Assembly (NCBI RefSeq): GCF_000478195.2
Contig: NZ_AUZM01000018.1
Location: 1 to 64,000 of the forward strand
Length of the DNA: 64,000 nucleotides
Reading direction: 5' to 3'
DNA from: Lyngbya aestuarii BL J
Lineage (GTDB): Bacteria; Cyanobacteriota; Cyanobacteriia; Cyanobacteriales; Microcoleaceae
Below are positions 63,499 through 64,000 of this stretch, one piece after another. The position numbers and the translations under genes were made by a program. The notes under the pieces were generated by a model. That model was not told the DNA's origin. It saw nothing but the letters and a program-made list of their open reading frames with translations, and made no database searches. The first letter of the stretch is position 1; each line of letters opens with the position of its first letter.

Positions 63499-64000
63499 AT
63501 GCCTTTGACCGCAACACAACAGCAGTTTCTCAGTGAAATTACGGATGATATATTTATGGAGGAGAAAGATTCGGAAAAACTTCGAGATTTTTTCAGTTTG
63601 CGATACAATCCCGATTACTATAATTATCAAAATAAAAAGAAAAGTTCTCAGGAAGATGGAGAAAAAAAGACGATTTCTGAACTATTGAATGAAAAATGGA
63701 CAGGGATAGGCAGTACCATTCAAAGAACATCGAAGCAGGTCAGAGATTGTCTGGTGAATAAATATTCGGAGGAAATACTGAACGATTTGGGAGAGGAGGA
63801 ATTTAATTTTATCAAAAACCCAGGAACGGGCGGACGTCTTGGGAAAACTCTTTACAATTGGTTGTGGGAGCAAAAATTTCCTCGGTGGGTTGATGATAAT
63901 TTTTTCCCATTTTTAGAAAAGGAGGCCGTTCCTAATCAAGATTGGATTAATTTTCGGGATTATGAGGAAATGCAAAACGGAGAAGTTAATAGATTATATA
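63499..64000 (+). CDS. Partial protein related to the DUF4384-like protein, cut by the right edge
   Basis: Open from ATG 63499 to the window end (167 codons, no stop). The segment YNWLWEQKFPRWVDDNFF (about residues 117-134), followed by LEKE...DWINF, aligns with YQWLWDDKYPRWELDHLF in the protein at 60102-60989. The N-terminal about 100 residues do not match it clearly. So the two are likely to share a domain and the same island; the missing C-terminus may hold a DUF4384-like part. The function is unknown. Confidence 0.7.
   Translation, partial: MPLTATQQQFLSEITDDIFMEEKDSEKLRDFFSLRYNPDYYNYQNKKKSSQEDGEKKTISELLNEKWTGIGSTIQRTSKQVRDCLVNKYSEEILNDLGEEEFNFIKNPGTGGRLGKTLYNWLWEQKFPRWVDDNFFPFLEKEAVPNQDWINFRDYEEMQNGEVNRLY

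Overview
The window is chromosomal DNA of a cyanobacterium, most likely a filamentous member of the Oscillatoriales-type lineages. Evidence seen in the sequence: tandem photosystem II cytochrome c550 genes (psbV, psbV2), a carotenoid C-3',4' desaturase (crtD), DUF3611 and DUF4079 membrane proteins, a Pix-type phototaxis operon with bilin-binding GAF domains, and frequent GCGATCGC-type (HIP1-like) octamers. A fused glycine/sarcosine/dimethylglycine methyltransferase for glycine betaine points to a salt-tolerant or marine to brackish habitat (inference). No exact species can be named from sequence alone.

Layout. 1-480: a densely hairpinned non-coding leader read on the minus strand behind an IS200/IS605-type end; it looks like the omega-RNA (HEARO) of an IscB-type element whose ORF lies off the left edge. 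0.6-2.3 kb: psbV2, psbV and a small IF2-N-like protein. 2.47-4.31 kb: an IS605-type element with divergent tnpA and tnpB. 4.4-17.2 kb: housekeeping genes (accD, prepilin peptidase, RodZ-like, betaine methyltransferase, TerB/Mo-nitrogenase-C protein, M16 peptidase, Uma2, crtD). 17.9-22.2 kb: a giant repeat-rich RTX/cadherin surface or secreted protein. 22.4-33.7 kb: dapF, a DUF91-like nuclease, HtrA protease, an FHA-ABC transporter, EVE protein, mutS2 and small proteins. 33.8-44.9 kb (minus): a complete chemotaxis-type phototaxis cluster in the order PatA-like, CheY, second PatA-like, CheW, MCP with five tandem cyanobacteriochrome-like GAF domains, CheA-REC. Divergently at 45.6-48.7 kb: a REC-GGDEF-EAL protein and a REC-histidine kinase. 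48.8-56.6 kb: YihY/BrkB, DUF4079, ComEC, tRNA-Ser(CGA), ChaB and a GH116 glycosidase. 56.6-64.0 kb: an accessory island with a TPR-CHAT protease, a DUF4384-like protein, a degenerate vWA-like protein, a membrane/coiled-coil protein, and a protein cut by the right edge that shares a tryptophan-rich motif with the DUF4384-like protein.

How the genes may work together. The phototaxis cluster plausibly turns violet/blue/green light sensed by the multi-GAF receptor into CheA phosphorylation, with CheY and two PatA-type regulators as outputs to type IV pili; the prepilin peptidase at 5.9 kb serves the same pilus machinery, and ComEC would use it for DNA uptake. The adjacent GGDEF-EAL protein could couple this to c-di-GMP. 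The 56.6-64 kb island has the parts list of a regulated protease or conflict system (sensor repeats, caspase-like effector, membrane partner), but its function is not shown. Several genes carry small palindromic repeats inserted in frame, a cyanobacterial habit seen here in tnpB and in the CHAT gene.
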